DNA of 64,000 nt from CAVVYA01 sp963752345 (GCA_963752345.1 CAVVYA010000013.1:1-64000), one strand, 5' to 3'. Shown: positions 37,155 through 45,376, counted from the first letter of the stretch. Numbers and translations: made by a program. The notes: generated by a model from the sequence alone, not told the origin.

Positions 37155-38996
37155 CTACTCTGCCGCCGCCGACTGGCGCACGACCGTAACCTTGCGCATC
37201 ATCCCCGCTTCCATGTGATAGAGCAGATGACAGTGAAACGCCCAATTTCCCTCGGCATCCGCCGGGATATCCACGTCGAGCGACGTGCCTGGCTTGATGT
37301 TCACCACGTGCTTCATCGGATCGCGGACGCCGTTGCCGACGCGCGGCAACATCCACATGCCATGCAGATGCATCGGATGATTCATCATGGTTTCATTGAT
37401 GAACCGGAAGCGCACCCGCTCGTCGTAGCGAAGCACGATCGGCTGGGCCTCGCTGTATTTGCGTCCGTTGATGGACCAGAAGAACCGCTCCATGTTGCCG
37501 GTAAGCCGGATTTCGATGATTCGATCCGGTTCGCGGGCGTCATAGGGCGAGGCGAACGCCTTCAGATCGCGATATGAAAGAACCTTGGCCCCCGCTGGTG
37601 CGCCGGTATCGTTGGTGAGCGGGTCAGGCGCCGCGCCAGAGCTGGCACCATGGCCCACGGCGGAATGGTCCATGCCCGGCATGGCACTCATGCTCGGCAT
37701 CGCGTGCCCCTCATGACCGCCTTGTGCCGGGGCGGCCGCTCCCACGGCTGTGCCGGGCGCCGTCTGCCCCTTGTGCTTACCGGCTTGCGCTTCGGCCGGC
37801 CGCGCGGCGCTGCCGCCATGATCCATTCCGGGCATGCTACCGTGATCCATCTCCATGGGGGCCACGTGCCCTCGGGCGTCGGCTTCCGGGTGCTCCGTTC
37901 CCCGCTCCAGGCCGGTCGGCCCAAAACTCGATCCCATTTCGGCCATCGTCAGGAGCGGGCGTGGACGATGTGCCGGGATTTCGCCGACCATCCCTTCGCG
38001 CGGGGCAAGGGTGCCGCGAGCGAACCCCGTCCGGTCCATCGATTCGGCCAGTATGGAATAGGCTTTGTCATCGCGCGGCTGCACGAGCACGTCGTAAGTC
38101 TCGGCCACCGCGATCCGGAACTCGTCGACGGGAACCGGCTGCACGTTGTTGCCGTCAGCCTGCACGACCGTCATCTTGAGCCCAGGAATGCGCACATCGA
38201 AGTAGCTCATGGCCGCGGCGTTGATGAAACGCAGCCGTACGCGCTCGCCAGGCTTGAACAATGCGGTAAAATTTTGCTCGGGCGATTTGCCGTTGGTCAG
38301 GAAGGTGTAGCCGCTGACATCAGCGATGTCCGTGGGGTCCATGCGCATGCCGCCCCACATCTTTCGGTCAGCTAGGGCGGCGCCGAAGCCATCCTTCCGG
38401 GCATCCCGGAAGAAGTCCATCAGCGTGCGCTTATTATTGTTGTAGTAGCCGGGGTAGAGCTTGAGGTTCCGTATGATCCGGTCGGGATTCTCGTCCGTCC
38501 AGTCCGACAGCATGACGATGTACTCGCGGTCATAGCGGAAAGGCTCCCGCTTCGAGGGTTCGATAACGATCGGCGCGTAGATTCCCGATTGTTCCTGGGT
38601 CGCAGAATGGCTGTGGTACCAATAAGTGCCAGCCTGAACGAGCGGGAATCTATAGGTGTGCGTCTCCCCGGGTGCGATGCCCGTAAAGCCGTTGCTGACA
38701 CCGGGAACGCCGTCCTGCTCGCTGGGCAGGATCAGACCATGCCAATGGATCGAGCTCGGCTCCTTCAGGCGATTGGTCACGCGGATGGTGACGTCCTCGC
38801 CCTCCTTGAAGCGCAGAACCGGCCCAGGCAACTGGCCATTGATCAGCATGGCCGGGCGCTCGCGCCCGGTCACGTTGATCGTGTGAGTATCAAGGACGAG
38901 ATCGTAGGTCGCCGCGCCCGCCGGGGCCGACAGAACCATGGCGGCTGCGAGAATGGCGTAGCGCCAATCGCGAACCAAGGGAACATACAGTGTCAT
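37155..38996 (-). CDS. copA: CopA-type periplasmic multicopper oxidase
   Basis: A 613-residue enzyme that oxidises Cu(I) to Cu(II) in the periplasm. All copper-ligand motifs are intact: IHWHG, WYHSHS, HPMHLHGMW and the C-terminal HCHLLYHMEAGM. Between them is a Met/His-rich insert (residues about 380-470: MEMDHGSMPGMDHGG and AMPSMSAMPGMDHSAVGHG) for extra copper binding. I start at 38996 (MTLYVPLVRD) with GGAGA upstream; an in-frame ATG at 39023 would add 9 residues. The N terminus lacks a clean Tat RR motif in this form (VRDWRYAIL), so export route is unsettled. Second gene of the operon after the cupredoxin. Confidence 0.93.
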   Translation of the reverse strand: MTLYVPLVRDWRYAILAAAMVLSAPAGAATYDLVLDTHTINVTGRERPAMLINGQLPGPVLRFKEGEDVTIRVTNRLKEPSSIHWHGLILPSEQDGVPGVSNGFTGIAPGETHTYRFPLVQAGTYWYHSHSATQEQSGIYAPIVIEPSKREPFRYDREYIVMLSDWTDENPDRIIRNLKLYPGYYNNNKRTLMDFFRDARKDGFGAALADRKMWGGMRMDPTDIADVSGYTFLTNGKSPEQNFTALFKPGERVRLRFINAAAMSYFDVRIPGLKMTVVQADGNNVQPVPVDEFRIAVAETYDVLVQPRDDKAYSILAESMDRTGFARGTLAPREGMVGEIPAHRPRPLLTMAEMGSSFGPTGLERGTEHPEADARGHVAPMEMDHGSMPGMDHGGSAARPAEAQAGKHKGQTAPGTAVGAAAPAQGGHEGHAMPSMSAMPGMDHSAVGHGASSGAAPDPLTNDTGAPAGAKVLSYRDLKAFASPYDAREPDRIIEIRLTGNMERFFWSINGRKYSEAQPIVLRYDERVRFRFINETMMNHPMHLHGMWMLPRVGNGVRDPMKHVVNIKPGTSLDVDIPADAEGNWAFHCHLLYHMEAGMMRKVTVVRQSAAAE

Positions 38997-39019
38997 CGCA
39001 GGTCTCCGAGGCAACCAGT

Positions 39020-39593
39020 TCAACGGGTGAAGTCGACTTTGCCGACCATGCCGGATTCATAGTGACCCGGGATGTTACAGGCGAACTCCAGCTCCACAGC
39101 CTTGGTGAACCTCCAGACCAGCTCCTTTGTCTCGCCCGGCGCAACGAGCACGCTGTTCGGATCGTCGTGCTTCATGGATTTTCCGCCCGGCATCTGCGAG
39201 TGATCCATCTTCATCATCTTTTCGTCCATACCGGTTGGGGTGATCATGCCGTGCTCAACCATCATCGCCATTTCTTTCTGATGTTCCGCATGCATGCGCG
39301 GCAGTCCCCAGGTTGAACTCGTGCAGGAGCTGCCCGGCATTGCTGAGGACGAAGCGCACCGTTTCGCCGGCCTTGATCTTGATGGTTTCCGGTTCGAACG
39401 CATTGTCGATCAGCTTCACCGGAATGGTCCTAGTCGAAGCCGTCGCCTTCGCGGGTTCACCGATGGCGGAGGTGTTGTGAGTATGTCCTGCCGGGCCTTC
39501 GGCGGCCCGCGCGGTCGCGGTGAATGCGAGAGCGCCGGCAGCGGCGGCAGCAATGAGCAGAATATTTGACGTAAGTGTGGCGTGGGATGACAT
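39020..39593 (-). pseudogene. Plastocyanin/azurin-like cupredoxin, frameshifted
   Basis: Two frames form one exported protein of about 190 residues. N-terminal: signal peptide, then PVKLIDNAFEPETIKIKAGE and LLHEFNLGTAA. The frame is lost near 39303 and resumes as MHAEHQKEMAMMVEHGM. C-terminal: a Met-rich stretch (MKMDHSQMPGGKSMKHDD), then VELEFACNIPGHYESGMVG with the type-1 copper Cys-His-Met set. One inserted base in GCCGCGCATGC explains the break. It is upstream of copA by 23 bases and may hand copper or electrons to CopA. Confidence 0.8.
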
Positions 39594-39732
39594 GATACTT
39601 CCTCGTATGAAAGGCCTGTTGGGCTTCTTAGTGGACGTGAAATCAGCAAGCTCAACAATCGACGGCAGCTGGATGAACCCATACGGCCGCGCAGACTGGC
39701 AGGGTCAAGCCCGGCCAGCAGGGTTGTTGTGC

Positions 39733-40086
39733 TTAGCTACGAGGAGGGGGTGCGGGAGGGGAGATGTGCCGTCCGTGGCGCTGCGACGCCATGGCGAACT
39801 GAGCTGGTATACCTGGTAAGTGCCCAATCAGGGTATCGCCTGTCCCGGTGAGAGCCGTAGCCGCGCACGCGGCTGCGCAGCAGGACATGCAAGTGCCAGG
39901 GCAATGATCATCCGAGCCGTGGCCCAGATCAGCGATAGCTTCCATAGGAACGGCTATCGCTTGTGCGTCGGTTGAGTGCTGGACGACTGGGCTCGCATGG
40001 TGTCCTGGCTCCGCCCGCACGTTCCCAACGCCCAAAATCGTAAGCGAAAGAACCAGCGCAGAAAAAAGCAGGGACAGGCGTTTCAT
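39733..40086 (-). CDS. Small secreted Cys/His-rich protein, head of the copper operon
   Basis: A 117-residue exported protein: signal peptide MKRLSLLFSALVLSLTILGV, then a short mature part with HHASPVVQHS, GHGSDDHCPGTCMSCCAAAC and a Pro/Ser-rich end. The cluster of five Cys within 15 residues suggests metal binding. No family recognised. It follows a CueR-type promoter by about 90 bases and precedes the cupredoxin by 139 bases on the same strand, so it may be the first gene of the copper operon. Confidence 0.6.
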   Translation of the reverse strand: MKRLSLLFSALVLSLTILGVGNVRAEPGHHASPVVQHSTDAQAIAVPMEAIADLGHGSDDHCPGTCMSCCAAACAATALTGTGDTLIGHLPGIPAQFAMASQRHGRHISPPAPPPRS

Positions 40087-40173
40087 GGAAGCTCAGGAGC
40101 TATGTCTCGTGACGCTAAGAGGACCCGGGCACTGCGTCAAGGTCTTGCCCTGGGCTCCTACGTCTCCACCATG

Positions 40174-40204
40174 AATATGAAGTTTCCTACGGTGGTAAGG
40201 TCAA
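40174..40204 (-). promoter_or_regulatory. CueR-type promoter for the copper operon
   Basis: On the complement: TTGACC (40199-40204), a 19-base spacer and CATATT (40174-40179). The spacer carries ACCTTACC then GGAAACTT, an imperfect dyad close to the ACCTTCC / GGAAGGT CueR box. Long spacing plus dyad is what a MerR-family activator needs. Genes downstream: 39733-40086, the cupredoxin, copA, copB and cueR. Confidence 0.75.
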
Positions 40205-40338
40205 GGCATTTGTGGCCGCATGGCCGTCATAGCCAAGATAGGTGGTGTCAGGAATTTCCCACGAGCCTGAACTTGAGAGTGCCGGTAGCGTTTGCGTACG
40301 GACCCGCAAGGTAGGTCTGTGGTGGTGATCAAAAACCT

Positions 40339-40734
40339 ATGATCGGATCGGTACTCCAATTCTTACGGCGACTGAGGCTGTTTTTCACGGCGATGCTCGT
40401 CGTCGCCATGGTTGCTGGGCAGGGCGGCGCTTTTGCACATTGCCCAGACCTACCGTCGTCGGAGACCGAGCATCATCACGATAGCGAGATGGAACAGGAG
40501 CATGCCGGGAGTGCCCTCCAGGATCATGCCGCTAAAGCGACCCCAATCCATGATCATCACGACCGCTCATCTTCGGACAAGCGTGTGAACATGTGCGTCG
40601 GGACAGCACTGGCGATCGTTGCCCAGCCCACGTCAGATGCTCCCATCGACTTTGTCCTGCTCCACAGCACGCGGGAATGCCAAGCAGCGAGTGGCCGCTC
40701 GATCGAGCCCCAGCCCGAGCCGCCCCGAGCCTAA
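40339..40734 (+). CDS. Small exported His-rich protein
   Basis: A 131-residue protein. The N terminus (residues 1-32) is a signal sequence or anchor (LRLFFTAMLVVAMVAGQGGAFA). The mature part is His-rich (ETEHHHDSEMEQEHAG, PIHDHHDRSSSDKR) and has three Cys, as in secreted metal-binding proteins. No family recognised. It lies divergently from the copper operon. The start is uncertain (40339 or 40393), because no good ribosome site is visible. Confidence 0.55.
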   Translation: MIGSVLQFLRRLRLFFTAMLVVAMVAGQGGAFAHCPDLPSSETEHHHDSEMEQEHAGSALQDHAAKATPIHDHHDRSSSDKRVNMCVGTALAIVAQPTSDAPIDFVLLHSTRECQAASGRSIEPQPEPPRA

Positions 40735-40843
40735 CTCTCGTCACGATGACGTGCCGAGCTGCATCAGAGCAGCCGGACATAACACGCTTGCGCGCCAAAG
40801 CCACTGGCCTGGTATCGCGCAAGGCTGACGGGAAGGTATTAAC

Positions 40844-41896
40844 ATGACCGTAAGTGGTGGCGATACGCGAGTCGCCTGGGTCGATCACGCCAAGGGCATT
40901 TGTATTTTGGCGGTGGTCGGAATGTACGCGACGATCTATGTGCAGGCGCTGGCCGGCGCCGAAGGGTGGATGCAACATTGGGCCGATTTCGCGAAGCCCT
41001 TCCGGATGCCGGATTTTTTCTTACTGTCCGGACTCTTCCTGTCGCGCACCTTGGATCGACCCTGGCGGGACTATCTGGACACCAAGGTCGTCCACTTCAT
41101 GTATTTCTTTGCGCTGTGGACTACCATCTATTTTATCGCCTCACTTTTGGACGGTGACATCCCTCTGAACCGGAATTTGCTGACAGAGTATCTGTGGTGG
41201 TACGTGGATCCCTTCCATATGCTCTGGTTCATCGCCATGTTGCCCGTCTACTTTTTGATGACGCGGCTCCTGAAGTCAGTGCCCTGGGTTATTATTCTTG
41301 TCCTGGCCGCGACGCTGCAAATCTGGGGACCTGAAACGGGGTTTCGTCAACTCGACCGCTTTGGCGAGCGCTATGTGTATTTCTACATCGGCTACCTGTT
41401 CGCTCCGTTCATCTTTAGGGTGGTGGAAAAGACGAAGACCTACCCGGCGCGGGCTCTTGCCCTCCTGGCTTGCTGGGCACTCGCCAACGAGGCGCTCGTT
41501 CTACTTGGCCTCTCTGGAAAGCCGGTTGTGAGCTTGGCACTCGGCGTCGCCGGCGCATTCGCCGTGATGATGGCAGCAAGCCTGCTTTCACGCGTGGCGT
41601 GGATGGATTGGCTGCGCTATCTGGGCGAACACTCGATCGTCGTCTTTCTCGCATTCTTCGGCTTTATGGTTGTGAGTGCGAGGGCTTTGAACCTGATTCA
41701 CATCGCCTGGGATGTCGGCTTGCTAACACTGCTCACGACCATGGGCGCTATCTTCGGCTCGGTCGTCATGTACTGGGCAGTGCAGCGCACGCCGTTCCGG
41801 CTGCTTTTCGAGCGGCCGTCCTGGGCTACGGCCAGAACGCTCGACCGGCCGGCTACGGATAGCAAAACACGCATTTCCAGGGTGCCGGCGCCATGA
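40844..41896 (+). CDS. Acyltransferase 3 family membrane protein (YcfT-like)
   Basis: A 350-residue protein with about ten hydrophobic helices. It opens RVAWVDHAKGICILAVVGMY, the acyltransferase-3 first helix, followed by KPFRMPDFFLLSGLFLSR and DTKVVHFMYFFALWTTIY. It resembles the YcfT subgroup more than OafA, and unlike the chromosomal acyltransferase at 6995 it lacks RRxxRL. Its substrate is unknown and its presence in a metal cluster is unexplained. Neighbour downstream: the 40-residue peptide at 41943. Confidence 0.8.
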   Translation: MTVSGGDTRVAWVDHAKGICILAVVGMYATIYVQALAGAEGWMQHWADFAKPFRMPDFFLLSGLFLSRTLDRPWRDYLDTKVVHFMYFFALWTTIYFIASLLDGDIPLNRNLLTEYLWWYVDPFHMLWFIAMLPVYFLMTRLLKSVPWVIILVLAATLQIWGPETGFRQLDRFGERYVYFYIGYLFAPFIFRVVEKTKTYPARALALLACWALANEALVLLGLSGKPVVSLALGVAGAFAVMMAASLLSRVAWMDWLRYLGEHSIVVFLAFFGFMVVSARALNLIHIAWDVGLLTLLTTMGAIFGSVVMYWAVQRTPFRLLFERPSWATARTLDRPATDSKTRISRVPAP

Positions 41897-41942
41897 TCGA
41901 GGATTTCCGCGAGTTGCGCTCACTCAGCGACGGGAGGGCTAA

Positions 41943-42065
41943 ATGATGCAGGATATGATGGACTGTGGCGCCATGATGTGGGGAATGGGGCTGTTTGGGT
42001 TGCTTCTCGTCGCGGTCGTGGTACTCGCGATCGCAGCCCTGATAAAATATCTCTTCTTTCGGTAG
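41943..42065 (+). CDS. 40-residue membrane peptide, paralogue of 28585-28707
   Basis: MMQDMMDCGAMMWGMGLFGL then LLVAVVVLAIAALIKYLFFR. Same length and plan as the peptide at 28585: Met/Asp-rich N terminus, one membrane helix, identical KYLFFR end. This copy has a Cys in the N-terminal part. CGACGGGAGG precedes the ATG. Preserved identity at both ends argues for selection in a metal-resistance context. Confidence 0.75.
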   Translation: MMQDMMDCGAMMWGMGLFGLLLVAVVVLAIAALIKYLFFR

Positions 42066-42179
42066 CAATTCGCCGACGGTCACATCGTATAGCTAGTCCC
42101 TACGGGATGAGCGGCCCCCCTGGGAACAATCGACGATTACGCTGACAGGCCCGTCTGGCCTGATCTATACGTTGTGCGG

Positions 42180-42608
42180 TCATCGAGGCGACGCCGTGCG
42201 TGACACGTGCCCGCTGAGAACCTCGACAACCGGACATTCGGGCGCCGCACCTCCCTCGCACTGTGCGACTGTTTCGTCCAATGCCTGTTCTATACGGCGA
42301 AGATCGGCGATCTTCCTGCGAATGTCGTCCAGGTGTCCCAGGGCAGCGGCTTTCATCTTGCCACAGGTGTAGCCGCCATCAACCAACCCGAGAAGATTGC
42401 GTATGTCATCAAGTGTAAACCCCATCTCACGTCCGCGCCGGATGAAGGTCAGGCGCTTGAAGTGGTCAGAGAGATACACCCGATGTCCAGCAGCGGTGCG
42501 CTGCGGTTCAGGGAGTAATCCGATTTTCTCGTAGTAGCGGACCGTTTCGATGCTGACACGAGTCAGTCGGGACACCTCGCCGATGCGCAATTCTGGCTTT
42601 TTCACCAC
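42180..42608 (-). CDS. merR: MerR-family mercury-type regulator
   Basis: A 142-residue protein starting MVKKPELRIGEVSRLTRVSIETVRYYEKIGLL. It has three Cys in the positions of Hg(II)-binding MerR proteins: GYTCGKMKA in the long helix, AQCEGG and PECPVVEVL in the loop. Divergent from merT; their shared 48-base gap contains an over-spaced promoter with a dyad. Expected to repress without Hg and activate merT with it. Confidence 0.85.
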   Translation of the reverse strand: MVKKPELRIGEVSRLTRVSIETVRYYEKIGLLPEPQRTAAGHRVYLSDHFKRLTFIRRGREMGFTLDDIRNLLGLVDGGYTCGKMKAAALGHLDDIRRKIADLRRIEQALDETVAQCEGGAAPECPVVEVLSGHVSRTASPR

Positions 42609-42618
42609 GAGATTCCTC

Positions 42619-42650
42619 TTGCACCTGGAGTAGCTACAGGTCCCATGGTG
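42619..42650 (+). promoter_or_regulatory. MerR-type promoter/operator of the mer genes
   Basis: TTGCAC at 42619-42624, then an imperfect dyad ACCTGGAGT-A-GCTACAGGT (42623-42641) in a 19-20 base spacer. The -10 (CATGGT, 42644-42649) is weak. The predicted start near 42656 touches the merT ATG at 42657, so the merT mRNA may be leaderless or the upstream ATG is used. Confidence 0.65.
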
Positions 42651-42656
42651 CGGTCC

Positions 42657-43055
42657 ATGGAAGAGCCTGTCAACAGAACTGCCGTTCTTGGCGCTACATC
42701 CGCCAGTCTCCTGGTGAGCATCGGCGCGGTGTTTTCCGCATCATGCTGCGCTTTGCCTCTCGCCCTGTCGGTTGCTGGCATCGGCGGCGCATGGCTCGCG
42801 GGGCTGACCGAGTTATCCTTCTACCGAAACTATTTCTTGGCCGCAGCGGCAGGTACCTTGGTCTTGGCATGGGGCGTGTTGTTGTGGCGTCGACAAGGGG
42901 TGTGCAGAGAAGACGGCGCATGTATCGCACCGACGCGCCCTTTGCTCACCTACGGCACACTCGGCCTCTCGACGCTGCTGGTCGTCGTGGCGGCAGCATG
43001 GGGATGGCTGGAGCCGGTCATCATGGCCGGTCTGATGCGGATTGCGGCGGCGTGA
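42657..43055 (+). CDS. merT: MerT-like mercuric ion transporter
   Basis: About 132 residues (ATG at 42657; an in-frame ATG at 42645 would add 4). Three membrane helices. The first carries the Hg-binding vicinal Cys in FSASCCALPLAL, and the cytoplasmic loop has the second pair QGVCREDGACIAPTR. This is the inner-membrane importer that passes Hg(II) to a reductase. No merP gene for a periplasmic carrier is present. Confidence 0.85.
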   Translation: MEEPVNRTAVLGATSASLLVSIGAVFSASCCALPLALSVAGIGGAWLAGLTELSFYRNYFLAAAAGTLVLAWGVLLWRRQGVCREDGACIAPTRPLLTYGTLGLSTLLVVVAAAWGWLEPVIMAGLMRIAAA

Positions 43056-43064
43056 GACAATCTG

Positions 43065-43293
43065 ATGGACCTACAATCTATCATCACCTGCCCCGCTTGC
43101 GGACACCGACAGAGCGAAACCATGCCGACCGACGCTTGCCAGTTCTTCTACGACTGCCGCGGTTGCGGAGCGGGTACTGCGCCCCAGCGCGGGAGATTGT
43201 TGCGTGTTCTGCTCGTTCGGCTCGGTGCCGTGTCCGTCGGTGCAGCAAACACGAGAAGCAACACCCACAGCCAGAGCTTGTTGTGCCAACTGA
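43065..43293 (+). pseudogene. GDCCxxC-domain protein, single-base frameshift
   Basis: The N terminus reads MDLQSIITCPACGHRQSETM and TDACQFFYDCRGCG; with one G removed from the CGGG at about 43170-43173 the frame becomes VLRPSAGDCCVFCSFGSVP followed by CPSVQQTREATP and ARACCAN, ending at TGA 43291-43293. That is a complete 75-residue, 11-Cys zinc-ribbon-like protein of the GDCCVFC family that accompanies merT in alphaproteobacteria. The extra G in a homopolymer is probably an artefact. It lies 9 bases after merT and 13 before the oxidoreductase. Confidence 0.8.
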
Positions 43294-43306
43294 TCGGAGG
43301 TGCGTG

Positions 43307-44653
43307 ATGGCTGACCGCTTCGATCTCTTCGTCATCGGGACTGGAACAGCGGCGCGGGTCGCGGCATTACGCTGTCGTGCGGCTGGTTGGCAAGTAGCCG
43401 TGGCTGATCATCGCCCCTTCGGCGGCACCTGCGCCTTGCGGGGTTGCGATCCCAAAAAGCTGCTCGTCAGCGGAGCCTCGGCCTTCGACCATGCGCGGCG
43501 GATGCACGGCAAGGGCATCGCTGGAGAGGTGCGGATCGATTGGCCTGAGTTGATGGCCTTCAAGCGGGCATTTACCGACCCGGTGCCGAGAAAGCACGAG
43601 CAGACCTATGCTGAGAGGGGCATTACCACGTTCCACGGAATGGCCCGGTTCACCGGACGAAACAGGATCGTTGTTGCTGGCACCACCATCGAAGCTCGGC
43701 ATTTCCTGATCGCCACTGGGGCAAGACCAGCGACCCTTGGCATCCCTGGCGAGGAACACCTGATCACCAACGAGGAGTTTCTTTCGCTCGAAGCCCTCCC
43801 GCATCGGATGGTCATGGTCGGCGGCGGCTACATTGCCGCCGAGTTCTCACACATCGCCGCAAGGGCTGGCGCGCAGGTTATTATCCTACAACGCGCAGCG
43901 CGAATGCTGACCCACTTCGAGCCGGAACTGGTCTCCTGGCTCACGGAGAGATTCGAGGACATCGACATAGGCGTGCGAACCAGAACCATCGTCAACGGCA
44001 TTGAGACAACCCCAAGTGGGTACCAAGTTTATGCCACTTCTGCCGATCAACCCATCAAGATCGAAACGGACACGGTCGTCCATGCAGCAGGACGCGTTCC
44101 TGCTCTCGACCACCTCGATTTGGATGTTGCAGGGGTGGCGGTGAAGGACGGACGTTTGCATCTCAACGAGTTTCTTCAGAGCGTGTCAAATCCGGCTGTG
44201 TACGCCGCAGGAGACGCGGCCGCCGTAGGGCCGCCATTGACACCAGTGTCAAGCCACGACGCAAGGGTGGTAGTTGCAAACTTGCTTGAGGGGAACCGGC
44301 ACAAACCGGATTACCGTGGCGTGCCGAGTGTGGCCTTCACGATCCCGCCGATTGCGGCAGTAGGATTAAGTGAAGCCGAAGCGCGTCGGCAAGGCCGCAC
44401 GTTCCGCATGCAGCACCAGAGAGCGTCCGATTGGTTCACAGCGCGACAGGCCGCAGAGTCGGTCTATGGCTTTAAAGTGCTTGTCGAAGAAGGCACCGAC
44501 CGGGTTCTTGGCGCTCATCTTGTTGGACCGCACGTCGAAGAGGTGATCAATTTATTCGCCATTGCCATTCGCAATGAGCTGACGGCGGCAGCGCTGAAGA
44601 ACACCATCTTCGCGTATCCAACTGGTGCTTCCGATATCGGCTACATGCTTTAG
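43307..44653 (+). CDS. FAD/NAD(P)-dependent disulfide oxidoreductase, mercuric-reductase-like
   Basis: A 448-residue flavoprotein (ATG 43307, CGGAGG upstream). FAD site: FVIGTGTAARVAALRC. Redox-active pair: GGTCALRGCDPKKLL (CxxxxC). NAD(P) site: MVMVGGGYIAAEFSHIAARA. C-terminal FAYPTGASDIG replaces the HPT motif of glutathione reductase. It lacks both the N-terminal HMA domain and the C-terminal Cys-Cys pair that load Hg(II) in MerA, so it is not a standard mercuric reductase. In the mer unit it may still reduce Hg or act on a related thiol substrate. Confidence 0.85.
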   Translation: MADRFDLFVIGTGTAARVAALRCRAAGWQVAVADHRPFGGTCALRGCDPKKLLVSGASAFDHARRMHGKGIAGEVRIDWPELMAFKRAFTDPVPRKHEQTYAERGITTFHGMARFTGRNRIVVAGTTIEARHFLIATGARPATLGIPGEEHLITNEEFLSLEALPHRMVMVGGGYIAAEFSHIAARAGAQVIILQRAARMLTHFEPELVSWLTERFEDIDIGVRTRTIVNGIETTPSGYQVYATSADQPIKIETDTVVHAAGRVPALDHLDLDVAGVAVKDGRLHLNEFLQSVSNPAVYAAGDAAAVGPPLTPVSSHDARVVVANLLEGNRHKPDYRGVPSVAFTIPPIAAVGLSEAEARRQGRTFRMQHQRASDWFTARQAAESVYGFKVLVEEGTDRVLGAHLVGPHVEEVINLFAIAIRNELTAAALKNTIFAYPTGASDIGYML

Positions 44654-44969
44654 TGCAGAAGTCTCCGCACATCAGTGGCGGACGAAGACGACGCTCCATT
44701 TAGCCGCTGCCGCAGTGAATTGTATTGAACGTCCTCGGCAATTCCCCAGGCGTAAGCCGGCGTCTGTATTGCTCCAAGATTAGGTCCATCTTTGCGCCGG
44801 TGGTATCTCCTGGCGCCGCTGGGCCGATAAAGATCGGCCCTAACGACGTCATTGAGCGGATCGCGAAGGCGGAGGAAGTTTGGCCCGCTTGACGTGTGCG
44901 CCTGACACCCGCTAAATTTTTGGTCAGGGTTACGCCGAGAGTTCCCTTCCAATCAACCTCGGGACCGCG

Positions 44970-45157
44970 CAAAGCAAGGCATGGTAGGGCGGGGTATGGC
45001 GTTCCGGGGATTGGCAGCGCTGAGCTGGGCCGGTGGGCCATGGTTTGGCAAGGCATGGACGGCAAAGCAGTGTCACGCGGGCATGGACGCCACAGCAAGG
45101 GAAGCGCCCCATGAGGGCAAGGCCAGCAAAGGCAAACGCCCAAGGCAAGCAACGCCG
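44970..45157. repeat. GGCA-rich degenerate tandem-like region
   Basis: Runs of GGCATGG, GGCAAGG, GGCAAAG, GGCAAGC over almost 190 bases, e.g. GCAAGGCATGGTAGGG at 44978 and GGCAAGGCATGGACGGCAAA near 45047. In the forward frame it would read GRGMAFRGLA..WFGKAWTA, the kind of low-complexity frame seen in prophages. It ends at a strong hairpin. Possibly a structured phage-derived transcript. Confidence 0.55.
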
Positions 45158-45158
45158 G

Positions 45159-45190
45159 GAAGCGGCTCCCTAGGGGCCGCTTCTGTTTTT
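45159..45190 (+). terminator. Rho-independent terminator
   Basis: GAAGCGGCTCC ... GGGGCCGCTTC forms an 11-bp stem (one T-G pair) at 45159-45183, followed by TGTTTTT. It closes the GGCA-rich region, suggesting this region is transcribed on the plus strand. Confidence 0.75.
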
Positions 45191-45214
45191 GTGGTGTCGC
45201 ATAACAGCAACCAA

Positions 45215-45296
45215 GGAACGATCTTTCCAGGAACGATCATTCCTACCCGTGTGCCCATAAATTGCTCTTTGCTTTTTTTGTCGGAACGGTCTTTCC
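45215..45296. promoter_or_regulatory. Operator cluster GGAAC-N4-NTTCC upstream of the receiver-domain gene
   Basis: GGAACGATCTTTCC (45215-45228), GGAACGATCATTCC (45230-45243) and GGAACGGTCTTTCC (45283-45296). The first two are separated by exactly one base. The same paired arrangement, also with one base between, precedes the XRE gene at 46322 (46256-46269 and 46271-46284), so one regulator probably controls both. Confidence 0.75.
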
Positions 45297-45376
45297 TCGC
45301 AACCGCACGAAGCGGTATCCATGGCGCTTCCTAATCAAAATACATAACAGGGGCGCCGATAGCGGGGGCATGCGCT

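Larger units (their letters stand above)
44654..45376. other. Non-coding region with GGCA-rich repeats, terminator and operator sites
   Basis: About 720 bases without a firm gene. On the complement, 44700-44900 reads as a possible protein tail (AFAIRSMTSLGPIFIGPAAP, ending before 44700) that could be a gene remnant; I cannot name it. A GGCA-rich stretch occupies 44970-45157, followed by a terminator (45159-45190) and three GGAAC-N4-NTTCC sites (45215-45296). Confidence 0.6.

Noticed and set aside
43307..44653. Calling this gene merA
   Set aside because: No HMA domain and no C-terminal Cys-Cys pair; only the general disulfide-oxidoreductase motifs are present.
44700..44900. Possible recombinase or transposase tail on the complement (AFAIRSMTSLGPIFIGP)
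   Set aside because: Looks protein-like but I cannot tie it to a family, and no start or upstream part is evident.
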